From positions 387,943-451,942 of the forward strand of contig NZ_DDHJ01000004.1 in the NCBI RefSeq assembly GCF_002338065.1: a DNA stretch of 64,000 nt, written 5' to 3'. The notes under the pieces are model-generated. The model saw nothing but the letters and a program-made list of their open reading frames with translations. It searched no databases and had not been told where the DNA came from. Below are positions 42,803-53,867 of the stretch, piece by piece; within the stretch, counting starts at the first letter, position 1, and each line of letters opens with the position of its first letter. The position numbers were made by a program, and so were the translations under genes. This DNA is from Pseudomonas sp. UBA1879. GTDB lineage: Bacteria; Pseudomonadota; Gammaproteobacteria; Pseudomonadales; Pseudomonadaceae.

Positions 42803-44701
42803 ATGGGTCACGCAACGAGTCAGGCAGAGGCTGGGCAATCATCGGTCAAACCGTTGAGTTTGCTGGTGGGAGCGGTGGGGGTGGCGTACGGCGATATCGG
42901 TACGAGCCCGTTGTACACGATCAAGGAAGTCTTTGTTGGCGGTTATGGCGTGCAGGCGAGCCACGATTCGGTGCTGGGTATTCTCTCGCTGATTTTCTGG
43001 GCGCTGGTGTGGGTCGTGTCGTTCAAGTACATGGCCCTGGTACTGCGCGCCGATAACGACGGCGAAGGCGGCATCATGGCCCTGACGGCACTGGCTCGCC
43101 GGGCGTCGGCGAAATTCCCGAAGTTGCAGGCGACGATGATTGTCTTCGGCCTGTTCGGCGCGGCGCTGTTTTACGGCGACAGCATGATCACCCCGGCGAT
43201 CTCGGTATTGTCAGCCGTCGAAGGGATGGAGCTGGCGTTCGACGGCCTGGATCATTGGGTCGTGCCGATTGCCTTGATCGTGCTGGTGGGGCTGTTTCTC
43301 ATCCAGCGTCACGGCACCGCGCGAATCGGCGTAATGTTCGGGCCGATCATGGTCCTGTGGTTCGTGACACTTGGGGTGCTGGGCATTCATGGCATCGTCC
43401 AACAGCCTGAAGTGCTGCACGCGGTCAATCCGGTGTGGGCCGTGCAATTCTTCATTGATCACCCCGGCATCGGCGTTACCGTACTGGGCGCCGTGGTGCT
43501 GGCGTTGACCGGTGCGGAAGCCCTGTACGCCGACATGGGCCACTTTGGTCGCAAACCGATCTCCCGTGCCTGGTTTGGCCTGGTACTCCCTGCGCTGGTG
43601 CTCAACTATTTCGGCCAGGGCGCGCTGGTGATCGAAGACCCCGAGGCCGTGCGCAACCCCTTTTATCTGTTGGCACCGAGCTGGGCGTTGCTGCCGCTGA
43701 TCGGCCTGTCGACGCTGGCAACCATTATCGCGTCGCAGGCGGTAATCTCCGGCGCGTTCTCCATGACGCTCCAGGCCATCCAGCTCGGCTACATTCCGCG
43801 CATGTACATTCAACACACCTCCAGCGACGCCCAGGGCCAGATCTACATCGGCGCGGTGAACTGGTCGCTGATGGTGGGCGTGATCCTGCTGGTGCTGGGT
43901 TTCGAATCCTCCGGCGCATTGGCCTCGGCGTACGGCGTGGCTGTGACTGGCACCATGTTGTGCACGACCATTCTGGTGGCCTCGGTCATGCTTTTGGGCT
44001 GGAAATGGCCACCGTTGCTGGCGGTGCCGATCCTGGTGGGTTGCCTGTTCGTCGATGGCCTGTTCTTCGCCGCCAACGTGCCGAAAGTGGTGCAGGGCGG
44101 GGCTTTCCCGTTCTTGGCCGGTATCGCGCTGTTCATCCTGATGACCACCTGGAAGCGCGGCAAACAGCTGTTGGTCGACCGCATCGACGAAGGCGGTCTG
44201 CCCTTGCCGATCTTCATCAGCAGTATCCGTGTGCAGCCGCCCCATCGTGTGCAGGGCACCGCCGTGTTCCTGACTGCGCGTCCGGACGCAGTGCCTCACG
44301 CCTTGCTGCACAACCTGCTGCACAACCAGGTGCTGCACGAACAAGTGGTCCTGTTGACGGTGGTCTATGAAGACGCCCCCAGGGTTCCGGCCGCACAGCG
44401 TTTCGAGGTCGAGGCGTACGGCGAAGGCTTCTTCCGCGTGATTCTGCACTTCGGCTTCATCGACGAGCCGGACGTACCGGCAGCGTTGAAGCTGTGCCAT
44501 CTGCCCGATCTGGACTTCAGCCCGATGCGCACCACGTACTTCCTCAGCCGAGAGACCGTGGTGTCGACCAAACTGGCCGGGATGGCCCGCTGGCGCGAAG
44601 GTTTGTTCGCCTTCATGCTGAAAAACGCCAATGGCAACCTGCGCTTCTTCAAGCTGCCGTACAACCGGGTGATTGAGTTAGGGACGCAGGTGGAGATGTA
44701 A
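42803..44701 (+). CDS. kup: Potassium transporter Kup
   Basis: 632 residues from ATG with a CAGGAG site. About twelve membrane helices are followed by a soluble C-terminal domain of about 170 residues. The hallmark VGVAYGDIGTSPLYT lies at about residues 26-40. Kup is a proton-coupled low-affinity K+ importer in the inner membrane. It is transcribed alone; the gap after it holds a terminator shared with the VirJ-type gene. Confidence 0.96.
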   Translation: MGHATSQAEAGQSSVKPLSLLVGAVGVAYGDIGTSPLYTIKEVFVGGYGVQASHDSVLGILSLIFWALVWVVSFKYMALVLRADNDGEGGIMALTALARRASAKFPKLQATMIVFGLFGAALFYGDSMITPAISVLSAVEGMELAFDGLDHWVVPIALIVLVGLFLIQRHGTARIGVMFGPIMVLWFVTLGVLGIHGIVQQPEVLHAVNPVWAVQFFIDHPGIGVTVLGAVVLALTGAEALYADMGHFGRKPISRAWFGLVLPALVLNYFGQGALVIEDPEAVRNPFYLLAPSWALLPLIGLSTLATIIASQAVISGAFSMTLQAIQLGYIPRMYIQHTSSDAQGQIYIGAVNWSLMVGVILLVLGFESSGALASAYGVAVTGTMLCTTILVASVMLLGWKWPPLLAVPILVGCLFVDGLFFAANVPKVVQGGAFPFLAGIALFILMTTWKRGKQLLVDRIDEGGLPLPIFISSIRVQPPHRVQGTAVFLTARPDAVPHALLHNLLHNQVLHEQVVLLTVVYEDAPRVPAAQRFEVEAYGEGFFRVILHFGFIDEPDVPAALKLCHLPDLDFSPMRTTYFLSRETVVSTKLAGMARWREGLFAFMLKNANGNLRFFKLPYNRVIELGTQVEM

Positions 44702-44917
44702 ATCGCGAACGAGGCGCTGCGCTTTTGATTCTGGCCGGAGACCGTAGGCGCGCAGCGTGCTCGCGATCGGCGACGCAGTCGTGTCGTAAAACCATGCGGC
44801 ACCGAGACGCCTGACACAGCGTATCCACCGATTGACTGGCGCCTCGCAACAGATCGCCCGATCGCGGTCCGCAGCAAGCTGGAAACCTACGCCCTCCGGG
44901 CAGAAGCTCACAGGGAT

Positions 44918-44955
44918 AAAAAATCCCCGCAATCTTACGAGTGCGGGGATTTTTT
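44918..44955. terminator. Bidirectional terminator between kup and the VirJ-type gene
   Basis: AAAAAATCCCCGCA and TGCGGGGATTTTTT form a perfect 14-bp inverted repeat with a 10-nt loop, ideal in both orientations. Confidence 0.93.
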
Positions 44956-44967
44956 GTGGCCAGAGAT

Positions 44968-46269
44968 TCAGTCGGCGTTAGCTGACTCGGGTGCTTCCTT
45001 GCCTTTCCACTTGTCGATGACCGCGATCAGGCGTTTGGCGAGGGAAGGGTAGTTCTCGTCGAAGTGGTGGCCGCCGGGGAGCTGTATTTTCTCGCCTGGG
45101 GCAGTGGCTTCGGTACAGCCGCTTTCGTCTTTTTCTTCCACGCCGTAGACACACAGCACCTTGTCACCCGGCAACTTGGCCATTTCCGGGCCGGTGGCGG
45201 CTTCTTTGCCGGAGGCGCCGAGCCAGCCTTCGACGGCAATTTCGAAGCTGCCGCTGCGGGCGAAGGCGAGGAGGATGATGCCATCCACGCGTGCTCGGTC
45301 GTCTTCCGGCAGACGGTTGTAGATGGCGGGCAGCACGTCGGCGCCGAACGAATAGCCGGCGAGCACGAAATGCTTGGCGCCCCACTTCTGCCGATAGTGG
45401 GCCATTAGCTCACTCAAGTCAGTGGCGGTCTGCTCAGGGGATTTGTGTTCCCAGTAGTAGCGCAACGTGTCGATACCGACCACCGGGTAGCCGCCCGACT
45501 TGGCCATGTCCCCTGCAACGTCCTTGTCCAGGTCACGCCAGCCACCGTCCCCCGAGAGGAACAGCGTGACCGTGTCGGAAGGCTGGCTCGACGGTACTTC
45601 GACCACGGGGATGTTCAGGCCGCCGCTGGCGTCGTCGGCAATCAGCAGATGGCGGACTTCGGTGTTCAGGATCTGCGGGTATTTGATGTCGTAGTCACTG
45701 ATTTTGGTTTCCGCATTCGGTGTGTCGCGAACGAACACTGCGGTTTCGTCGTCAGGGCCATCGTTCCACGCCACGGTCCACTTGCCGTGGGCAGCGGCTT
45801 TTGGCGGCGGGACTTTGCAATCAGGCTGATTGAGCACGAAGTTCACCGAGATGGCCTGGGCCTTGTCGTTGTTCTGGTGGGCCAGCCAGTCCCAGGCCAC
45901 TGAACCCCCGGCGCTGATCCCGGCGACGACGTCCGGTGCGCCGTCGAGCTTCTGCAGCGCGGCGTTGAAGGCCTTCTCCTGCAGCTGGCAATCGTCTTTG
46001 GGCAGAACGACCTGAATGACCTGAGCCGAGGCGTCGTAGCTCAGGGCGAGGACCTGTTTCTCAGTCATCGCGTCTTCAGTGGTCACGGCCAGGGCAACGC
46101 GGGTTTTGACCTTGGTGGACGGCGTCGCGCGAATCAATGCCGAACCATCGTCGAGTGTGATGCGTTCCAAGGTCGGTTGAGCCGGGGGGCGGTTCCATAG
46201 CCAGAAACCCAATGCCACCACCAGAATTACCAGGGCTGCGAGCAAAAAGCGCCAGTAGCGTTGAATCAT
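44968..46269 (-). CDS. VirJ/AcvB-family alanyl-phosphatidylglycerol hydrolase
   Basis: 433 residues. One N-terminal membrane helix (about 9-25) leads to a periplasmic alpha/beta hydrolase of the VirJ type. GISAGGSVAWDW lies in the first half and the nucleophile elbow AGYSFGADVLP in the second, with a late GHHFDEN histidine. The P. aeruginosa orthologue (PA0919) hydrolyses alanyl-phosphatidylglycerol. It overlaps mprF by one base (TGATG), so the synthase and the deacylating enzyme are made together. Confidence 0.9.
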   Translation of the reverse strand: MIQRYWRFLLAALVILVVALGFWLWNRPPAQPTLERITLDDGSALIRATPSTKVKTRVALAVTTEDAMTEKQVLALSYDASAQVIQVVLPKDDCQLQEKAFNAALQKLDGAPDVVAGISAGGSVAWDWLAHQNNDKAQAISVNFVLNQPDCKVPPPKAAAHGKWTVAWNDGPDDETAVFVRDTPNAETKISDYDIKYPQILNTEVRHLLIADDASGGLNIPVVEVPSSQPSDTVTLFLSGDGGWRDLDKDVAGDMAKSGGYPVVGIDTLRYYWEHKSPEQTATDLSELMAHYRQKWGAKHFVLAGYSFGADVLPAIYNRLPEDDRARVDGIILLAFARSGSFEIAVEGWLGASGKEAATGPEMAKLPGDKVLCVYGVEEKDESGCTEATAPGEKIQLPGGHHFDENYPSLAKRLIAVIDKWKGKEAPESANAD

Positions 46270-48911
46270 CAGCGTTTCACCAATCCAGTCAGGCCACCCG
46301 CGATGAGGGCAGCGGTGTCTGCCAGTGCCACCAAAGGATCAAGTCCCGCGGGCACTGCCATATAACGAGGTTCCCAGTCAGGCTGGAATTTGTCTTTGAA
46401 ACGACGCAGGCCCTGGAAGTTGTAGAGCTGCTCGCCTCGACTGAACACCATCGAACCCAGACGCTGGGTCAGCGGTGCGCCACGTCGTGGCTGCAGACCT
46501 GACAACGGCACCATCCCCAGGCTGAAGCGGGCGTAGCCTTCCTTCTTATAATGCAGAATCAGCCCGACCATCATGAACTCCATGGTCAACTTGGGAGCGT
46601 CTGGGTGCGAGCGCATCAGATCCAGACTCGCCAGATCATGCCGTGACGTTTCCAGCAGGTTCGAAAACGCGACCGGTTTGCCCTGGAAATGAACGATGGC
46701 GATGCGGAAGTGCTTGAGGTAATCCAGACTGAAACGCCCCAGTGAGAAGCCTTTCTCACGCACGTTCTTACCGGTCAGCCAGGCATCGGAAATCACTCTC
46801 AGCTCGTCCATCGGCGCCTGACCGACTTCGTAGATTTCCAGTGACAGACCGTCGCGACCACCCCGGTTCCAGGTGTAGCGCAGGTCTTTCATCTCCTTGC
46901 CTTTGGCTTCGATGTCAAACGCGTGCAGGTTGACGCGCGCCTCTTCCCCCAGCTTGATCGCGGTCAAACCGATATCCATGTAGAACGGCAGGTTTTCGGC
47001 GCGCACCTGATAGAACACTGGGCGGGCGTGGTGCACGTCGCACAGGTCGCGGAATTGCCAGATCAGCTCGGCGCGTTGTTGGGTCGGACCGATGGGGTCG
47101 TACAAGGCGACCAGACTGCGGCCGCGGTGGGCGTACATCAGAAATGCATTGCCGTCAGGGTGCAGCAGCACAGCCTTGTCGCCCGTCAGGACCAAACCGC
47201 CGTCCGGCTGATTGGACGCTTTGATGATCTCGGCAGCCTTGGCCAGTTGTGCTTCATCCGGCAGCACGATCTGTGGACGCGCCGTGCGCAGCAGCCATGT
47301 CAGCGAGACGATCACCAGCAACACGGCGCTGCCAAGCGCCGAACGCAAGCCCCGCGGGGCGTCGGCGTCCAGTGTGAACTGCCACCACAATTGATGGCTG
47401 TAAGGCACGTCCTGATAGGCGAACAGCAACAGCCAGAACGAGGCGCCCAGGACACAGATGCTGGCGACCAGATACAGGGGCGAGAACGGCAACTCAAACA
47501 GTCGGCTCGGGCGGTAAAACGAGCGACGGAAAATGGCCAGCAGGCATGCAGTGAGCAGCAGCAGGCTAGCCTCTTCCCAGTCAAACCCCTTGAGAATCGA
47601 GAGAATAGAGCCGACGAACAGCAAAATGGTGGTCAGCATCCAGGCCGCCGACAGACGTCGCCGCAGACCTTGCGCAAGCAACAGGCAGAGCACGCCGATC
47701 AGACTGGCGCCAAAGTGAGAGGCATCGATCAGCCGATGTGGAATCAGAAAGCCCAGGCTCTCAAGGCGCGTGTCGATTTCCGGCGTAGCCCCTGAAAACA
47801 GCAGCACGACGCCAGAAAGAAATACCAGCAATGCCAGGATCGGCGCGCCAAGACCCGACGCAACCCGCATGGCCTGACGCGCGAACAGAAAGCGCTTGGC
47901 TTCGCTGAACAGCAACACCAGACACGCCACCAATAGCGGCAAGACCACGTAGATCAGCCGATAAAGCAACAGCGCAGCCGCGAGCGGAGCCGCGCCCAGT
48001 TCATCGGCGAAGGCGGTGAGCAGAATGGCTTCGAAAACACCCACACCTCCTGGAACGTGGCTGAGCACGCCGGCGGCCAGAGCCAGCAGGTAAACCAGCA
48101 AAAAGGCACCGAAAGGCGGCGCGGACGGCAGCAGCAAATAAAGCACTGCGGCCGCTGCAGCAACGTCCAGCGCCGTGATCACCAGTTGCATCAGCGTCAG
48201 ACGCAAACCCGGTAAGCGCAGGGTCCGGCGACCGGCGCGGACCAGCAGATTGTGCGGAATCGTCTGCTCAGGCAGCCGACGGCGATACACCGCAAAGCCG
48301 ATGATCAGGCTCAGTGCCAAGACCGCCACGGCAATGGTCGCCAGCACCGGAACCGACAAATGCAGCGCGAGCGATGCAGCGGGTAAATCGCTTAGGGTTG
48401 CCAGGGCCGCCAACGGGGGAAGGGCGCATCCCAATGAAAGGCTGGCGAACAGCGTCATGTGGGCCACTTCGCCTGCGCCCAGGCCTAGCCGGGAATACAG
48501 GCGATAGCGCACGGAGCCGCCGGACAACATCGACAGGCCGACTGCGTTGCCAATCGCAAACGCGCAGAAGCCTCCCATCACCAAGGACTTGGGCGGCAGT
48601 TCAACGTTAGCGTATTTGCTGGCTGACCATTCGTAGCCCAGCAGGATGGTGAAACCTATTACCGTGGCCAGAACCGCACCCGCCAAGGAAGGCATAGGCA
48701 CGCTCAGAAGCGAGTCTTGCAGAGCGTAGATATCGAGTTCGGTCAGCATGTGCCGACAGGCAATCAGCGCAAGGGCGAACAGAAGAATGGTGGCGGCCAA
48801 CCCAATAGGCTGACGATATTTGCTCACCATTTCGCGTACACGCAGTCGGGCAGGAGGAGCCTGAGGGGTTTCCGGAACTGCTTCGTTTGAGTCGGACGGG
48901 TTGGCGCGCAT
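46269..48911 (-). CDS. mprF: Bifunctional aminoacyl-phosphatidylglycerol synthase/flippase MprF
   Basis: 880 residues from the ATG at 48911, which has GGAG six bases upstream. A TTG one codon earlier is less likely. The N-terminal 520 residues contain the multi-helix flippase domain, and the C-terminal 340 residues form the DUF2156 tRNA-dependent transferase. The enzyme adds an amino acid (alanine in the P. aeruginosa orthologue) to phosphatidylglycerol. It lowers negative charge and contributes to resistance to cationic peptides and acid. It is the first gene of a two-gene unit. Confidence 0.95.
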   Translation of the reverse strand: MRANPSDSNEAVPETPQAPPARLRVREMVSKYRQPIGLAATILLFALALIACRHMLTELDIYALQDSLLSVPMPSLAGAVLATVIGFTILLGYEWSASKYANVELPPKSLVMGGFCAFAIGNAVGLSMLSGGSVRYRLYSRLGLGAGEVAHMTLFASLSLGCALPPLAALATLSDLPAASLALHLSVPVLATIAVAVLALSLIIGFAVYRRRLPEQTIPHNLLVRAGRRTLRLPGLRLTLMQLVITALDVAAAAAVLYLLLPSAPPFGAFLLVYLLALAAGVLSHVPGGVGVFEAILLTAFADELGAAPLAAALLLYRLIYVVLPLLVACLVLLFSEAKRFLFARQAMRVASGLGAPILALLVFLSGVVLLFSGATPEIDTRLESLGFLIPHRLIDASHFGASLIGVLCLLLAQGLRRRLSAAWMLTTILLFVGSILSILKGFDWEEASLLLLTACLLAIFRRSFYRPSRLFELPFSPLYLVASICVLGASFWLLLFAYQDVPYSHQLWWQFTLDADAPRGLRSALGSAVLLVIVSLTWLLRTARPQIVLPDEAQLAKAAEIIKASNQPDGGLVLTGDKAVLLHPDGNAFLMYAHRGRSLVALYDPIGPTQQRAELIWQFRDLCDVHHARPVFYQVRAENLPFYMDIGLTAIKLGEEARVNLHAFDIEAKGKEMKDLRYTWNRGGRDGLSLEIYEVGQAPMDELRVISDAWLTGKNVREKGFSLGRFSLDYLKHFRIAIVHFQGKPVAFSNLLETSRHDLASLDLMRSHPDAPKLTMEFMMVGLILHYKKEGYARFSLGMVPLSGLQPRRGAPLTQRLGSMVFSRGEQLYNFQGLRRFKDKFQPDWEPRYMAVPAGLDPLVALADTAALIAGGLTGLVKR

Positions 48912-49201
48912 CAATCACTCCTTGGATCGTGCGCGACAGAATGGGGGTATACAGCCAAGTTACCAATCCCTACGCAAAAAATAATTCAGGATGTTAGCGC
49001 TTCAACGTCTAACGGGCGAATACGGCAGCTGTGTCTCGAGACCCATGGGGCTCGTTTCGGTTTGTCCGACTATGTATCGGCAACGCCTGCGAAATCTGTC
49101 GCGGATCGAAACATACGGTAGCAACTCGGCAGTGACCCATGGGCGGTGACAACGGCATGTGACAAGCAATTATCCAGGCTGTTCGGGGCTTTTCGTCAGG
49201 G
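48912..49201. other. Gap upstream of mprF
   Basis: About 290 bp with no supported gene, leading to the tRNA terminator. It should contain the mprF promoter. No PmrA- or PhoP-type site could be recognised with confidence. Confidence 0.4.
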
Positions 49202-49233
49202 CAAAAAAAAGGCCACTCTTTCGAGTAGCCTTC
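49202..49233 (-). terminator. Terminator of the first initiator tRNA gene
   Basis: Read on the minus strand, AAGGCTACTC and GAGTGGCCTT form a 10-bp stem with one mismatch, followed by eight T. Confidence 0.85.
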
Positions 49234-49242
49234 TTTAAACGT

Positions 49243-49319
<77 letters not shown>

Positions 49320-49521
49320 TCTGTGAGGCGGCATTCTACAGCCGAACGGCAAGGTGTCAACCTTTAAACCTAAGGATCGACAAAATAACCACGTTCCTGT
49401 CGCTGGTTTGCCTAAGTCGCAGTCGGACAAGGCTTTTCTCGACAGCGCTGCGCGGCAGGGGCCATCCTTCATGAAAGATGTTTCACTTAGATGAAAATGC
49501 ATTCCGTTTTCTGACGCGCAC

Positions 49522-49550
49522 AAAAAAGCCACTCTGTTGAGTGGCTTTTT
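49522..49550 (-). terminator. Terminator of the second initiator tRNA gene
   Basis: AAAAAGCCACTC and GAGTGGCTTTTTT form a perfect stem on the minus strand with a 5-nt loop. It separates the two tRNA copies, so they may be transcribed independently. Confidence 0.9.
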
Positions 49551-49557
49551 CGATGTT

Positions 49558-49634
<77 letters not shown>

Positions 49635-49883
49635 TCTGTGAGGCGGCATTCTACAGAGACACGGGAAAGTGTCAAGCTTATGACGGAAAAAAGTGCTTTT
49701 TCTTCAGGCGCTTAGGCACTGCGCGCCCCTCAGTCGCTCATGCAAGGGCAGGCCAGACGCGCTTATCAGCCTGATTGCCACGCCATTTCTTCTGACCCGA
49801 ATTCTGTTCATTGGAACCGTCGGGCGTGTCAGACGGTGACGCGAGTGAGATACTGCGACACCGTTTTCCTACGACCGCACGAC

Positions 49884-50942
49884 ATGCCGCAGCGCAAAAT
49901 CATCCATATCGACTGTGACTGCTTCTATGCCGCCATAGAGATGCGCGACGATCCCAATCTCGCAGGCAAACCGCTGGCCGTGGGTGGTTCGGCGGACCGG
50001 CGCGGCGTCATCGCGACCTGTAACTACGAGGCGCGGGCGTATGGTGTGCGTTCTGCCATGTCGTCACGTCACGCCGTGTCGCTGTGCCCGGACCTGACCA
50101 TCGTCAAGCCGCGCATGGAAGCTTATAAAGAAGCCTCCAAGGAAATCCATACGATCTTTCGCGACTACACCGATCTGATCGAGCCTTTGTCGCTGGACGA
50201 GGCCTATCTGGATGTTTCCGACTGCAGCCACTTTGCGGGCAGTGCGACCCGGATAGCCCAAGACATTCGCCGGCGCGTCTCCAATCAATTGCACATCACC
50301 GTTTCTGCAGGCGTCGCGCCCAACAAGTTCTTGGCCAAAATTGCCAGCGATTGGCGTAAGCCCAACGGGCTGTTCGTGATCACGCCGGATCAGGTCGAGG
50401 ATTTCGTCGCTGAGCTGCCGGTGTCCAAGCTGCATGGCGTCGGCAAGGTCACCGCGGACAAGCTGGGGCGGCAGGGGATTGTCAGCTGCGCAGACCTGCG
50501 AGGCTGGAGCAAGCTGGCACTGGCCCGTGAGTTCGGCTCGTTCGGCGAACGTCTGTGGAACCTGGCCCATGGCATCGACGAGCGTCCGGTGCAGAATGAC
50601 AGTCGTCGTCAATCAGTCAGTGTGGAAAACACCTACGACACCGATCTGCCAGATCTGGCCAGTTGCCTGGAAAAACTCCCGGCATTGCTGGAAACCCTCG
50701 ATGGGCGCATCGCGCGGATGGATACGCTGTATCGGCCCGGCAAGCCCTTCGTGAAAGTGAAGTTCCACGACTTCACCCAGACGACCCTTGAGCAGGCGGG
50801 GGCGGGCAGGGACCTGGGAAGTTACGAGCAATTGCTCGCCTTGGCATTCGCCCGTGGAGGAAAGCCCGTGCGACTACTCGGAATAGGCGTGCGCCTGCAT
50901 GATCTGCGCGGCGCTCATGAACAGCTTCAGCTATTTAGCTGA
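49884..50942 (+). CDS. dinB: DNA polymerase IV
   Basis: 352 residues from the ATG at 49884, giving the standard MPQRKIIHIDCDCFYAAIEM start. The frame is open 144 bp further upstream, but that section has no Y-family sequence. The catalytic acidic residues lie in HIDCDCF and SLDEAYLDVSD. The little finger domain is in the last 110 residues. It is the Y-family, error-prone translesion polymerase. I could not find a convincing LexA box upstream. Confidence 0.96.
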   Translation: MPQRKIIHIDCDCFYAAIEMRDDPNLAGKPLAVGGSADRRGVIATCNYEARAYGVRSAMSSRHAVSLCPDLTIVKPRMEAYKEASKEIHTIFRDYTDLIEPLSLDEAYLDVSDCSHFAGSATRIAQDIRRRVSNQLHITVSAGVAPNKFLAKIASDWRKPNGLFVITPDQVEDFVAELPVSKLHGVGKVTADKLGRQGIVSCADLRGWSKLALAREFGSFGERLWNLAHGIDERPVQNDSRRQSVSVENTYDTDLPDLASCLEKLPALLETLDGRIARMDTLYRPGKPFVKVKFHDFTQTTLEQAGAGRDLGSYEQLLALAFARGGKPVRLLGIGVRLHDLRGAHEQLQLFS

Positions 50943-50950
50943 AGGGTCGT

Positions 50951-51907
50951 TCAGTCGCTACCCGCGGGCACCGCGACCAGCCGCCCGGCGTCTCTGGCCA
51001 GCGCGCGCAGAAACTCATGCTGCAGCTGCGGATCGTTACGGGTCATCTCGATCAATGACTGCTCAAGATCGCTGGCCTCTTCTTCCAGGCCCAGTTCCGA
51101 CAGGCGCTTGACCCGATGTACCCACTGGCTCACTTCGTCGTCTTCCAGGTCGTCGTAGATCAGGCCATGGGCTTCGATGAGTTTGCCGCGCAACGATTTG
51201 CTCAAAGGGAGAACGGCAACGGCTTGCACGTTTGACGGGTCGTCCTGAACCTTCAGCCCCAGCTGAGTCACACGACTGAGGTCCTGCTCGGCAAACGGAC
51301 TGTCCAGCAGATTGATACGCAGCACGCCGTTCCGGTCCGTGGTCAGTTCGTTGGTATCTTTCCCCGACTTGATCTCTACCGGACTCTCGCTCCAGGGCAA
51401 GCTGGTGTGTTCGACCCGATGATCACGCTGAACCTCGTCGATGCCCGCCAGATTTTGTTGGGCTCGCCCGTGGGAGGGCGCATTCATGAACGGGTTGATG
51501 CCGGCGATGCCGTAACTGAGCCAGTCTTTCGTCACGCTGTCTGGAAGGCTGCCAAATGTCAGGACGTTCACGACGTTCGCGCCCACTCCCGCAACGACTG
51601 CTACAGCCCCCAGCGGAATTTCATAGATTTCACGCCAAGGCTGATAGGGGGTATAGCGGTCGTAATGACGGGTGACGTCATATTCGGTGATATCGAAGGT
51701 TTTCAGCTCGTAAATGCGGATGCGACGCTGCGGCAAGTCGAGAATCTTGGGTTCACCCACGTCGATCTGAAAGCTGTGATCGAGGAGTTTTCGGTCGATG
51801 CGCTCTTCGTGTTCGCTGCGTTGAGACAGATGGTTGGCGCAACCGCTGACGAGCAGGCTGCCGCACAAAGCAGCGCCCGCGAGGCGTGTGGAACTTCGCT
51901 TGAACAT
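50951..51907 (-). CDS. Hypothetical lipoprotein
   Basis: 318 residues. The signal peptide ends in the lipobox LLVSGCANH, so it is a predicted lipoprotein. A central hydrophobic stretch (IPLGAVAVVAGVGANVVNVL, about residues 95-115) may be a second membrane-associated segment. The rest is polar with no domain I recognise. It lies between dinB (convergent) and proS, and is conserved in position in pseudomonads as far as I recall. Confidence 0.85.
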   Translation of the reverse strand: MFKRSSTRLAGAALCGSLLVSGCANHLSQRSEHEERIDRKLLDHSFQIDVGEPKILDLPQRRIRIYELKTFDITEYDVTRHYDRYTPYQPWREIYEIPLGAVAVVAGVGANVVNVLTFGSLPDSVTKDWLSYGIAGINPFMNAPSHGRAQQNLAGIDEVQRDHRVEHTSLPWSESPVEIKSGKDTNELTTDRNGVLRINLLDSPFAEQDLSRVTQLGLKVQDDPSNVQAVAVLPLSKSLRGKLIEAHGLIYDDLEDDEVSQWVHRVKRLSELGLEEEASDLEQSLIEMTRNDPQLQHEFLRALARDAGRLVAVPAGSD

Positions 51908-51978
51908 GAGATCTCTTGGTGCAGTGAGGCGTTACTGATGAGCGAAGGCGCGCCCGGGGATGCGGGCGCGCCTGGCAC

Positions 51979-53694
<1,716 letters not shown>

Positions 53695-53814
53695 GGTCGT
53701 CCGTTGTCGGTTGCTGTGACTGGGAAATGACCTGGCATTGTACGGGGCGGATACGGTCGAGTACAGGGCGGGGAGGGCAGCAAGGCGGGTAGGATCTGGG
53801 CTTTCATTAAAATG

Positions 53815-53841
53815 AAAAAGCCCGGCGCTAGGCCGGGCTTT
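53815..53841 (-). terminator. oprD terminator
   Basis: GAAAGCCCGGCC and GCCGGGCTTTTT form a GC-rich stem with a 3-4 nt loop and a T-run on the minus strand, just downstream of the porin gene. Confidence 0.9.
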
Positions 53842-53867
53842 CATACAGCGACTGTCAGACAGTTCTA

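Noticed and set aside
49740..49883. LexA box upstream of dinB
   Set aside because: I found no CTG-N10-CAG match with acceptable spacing and symmetry.
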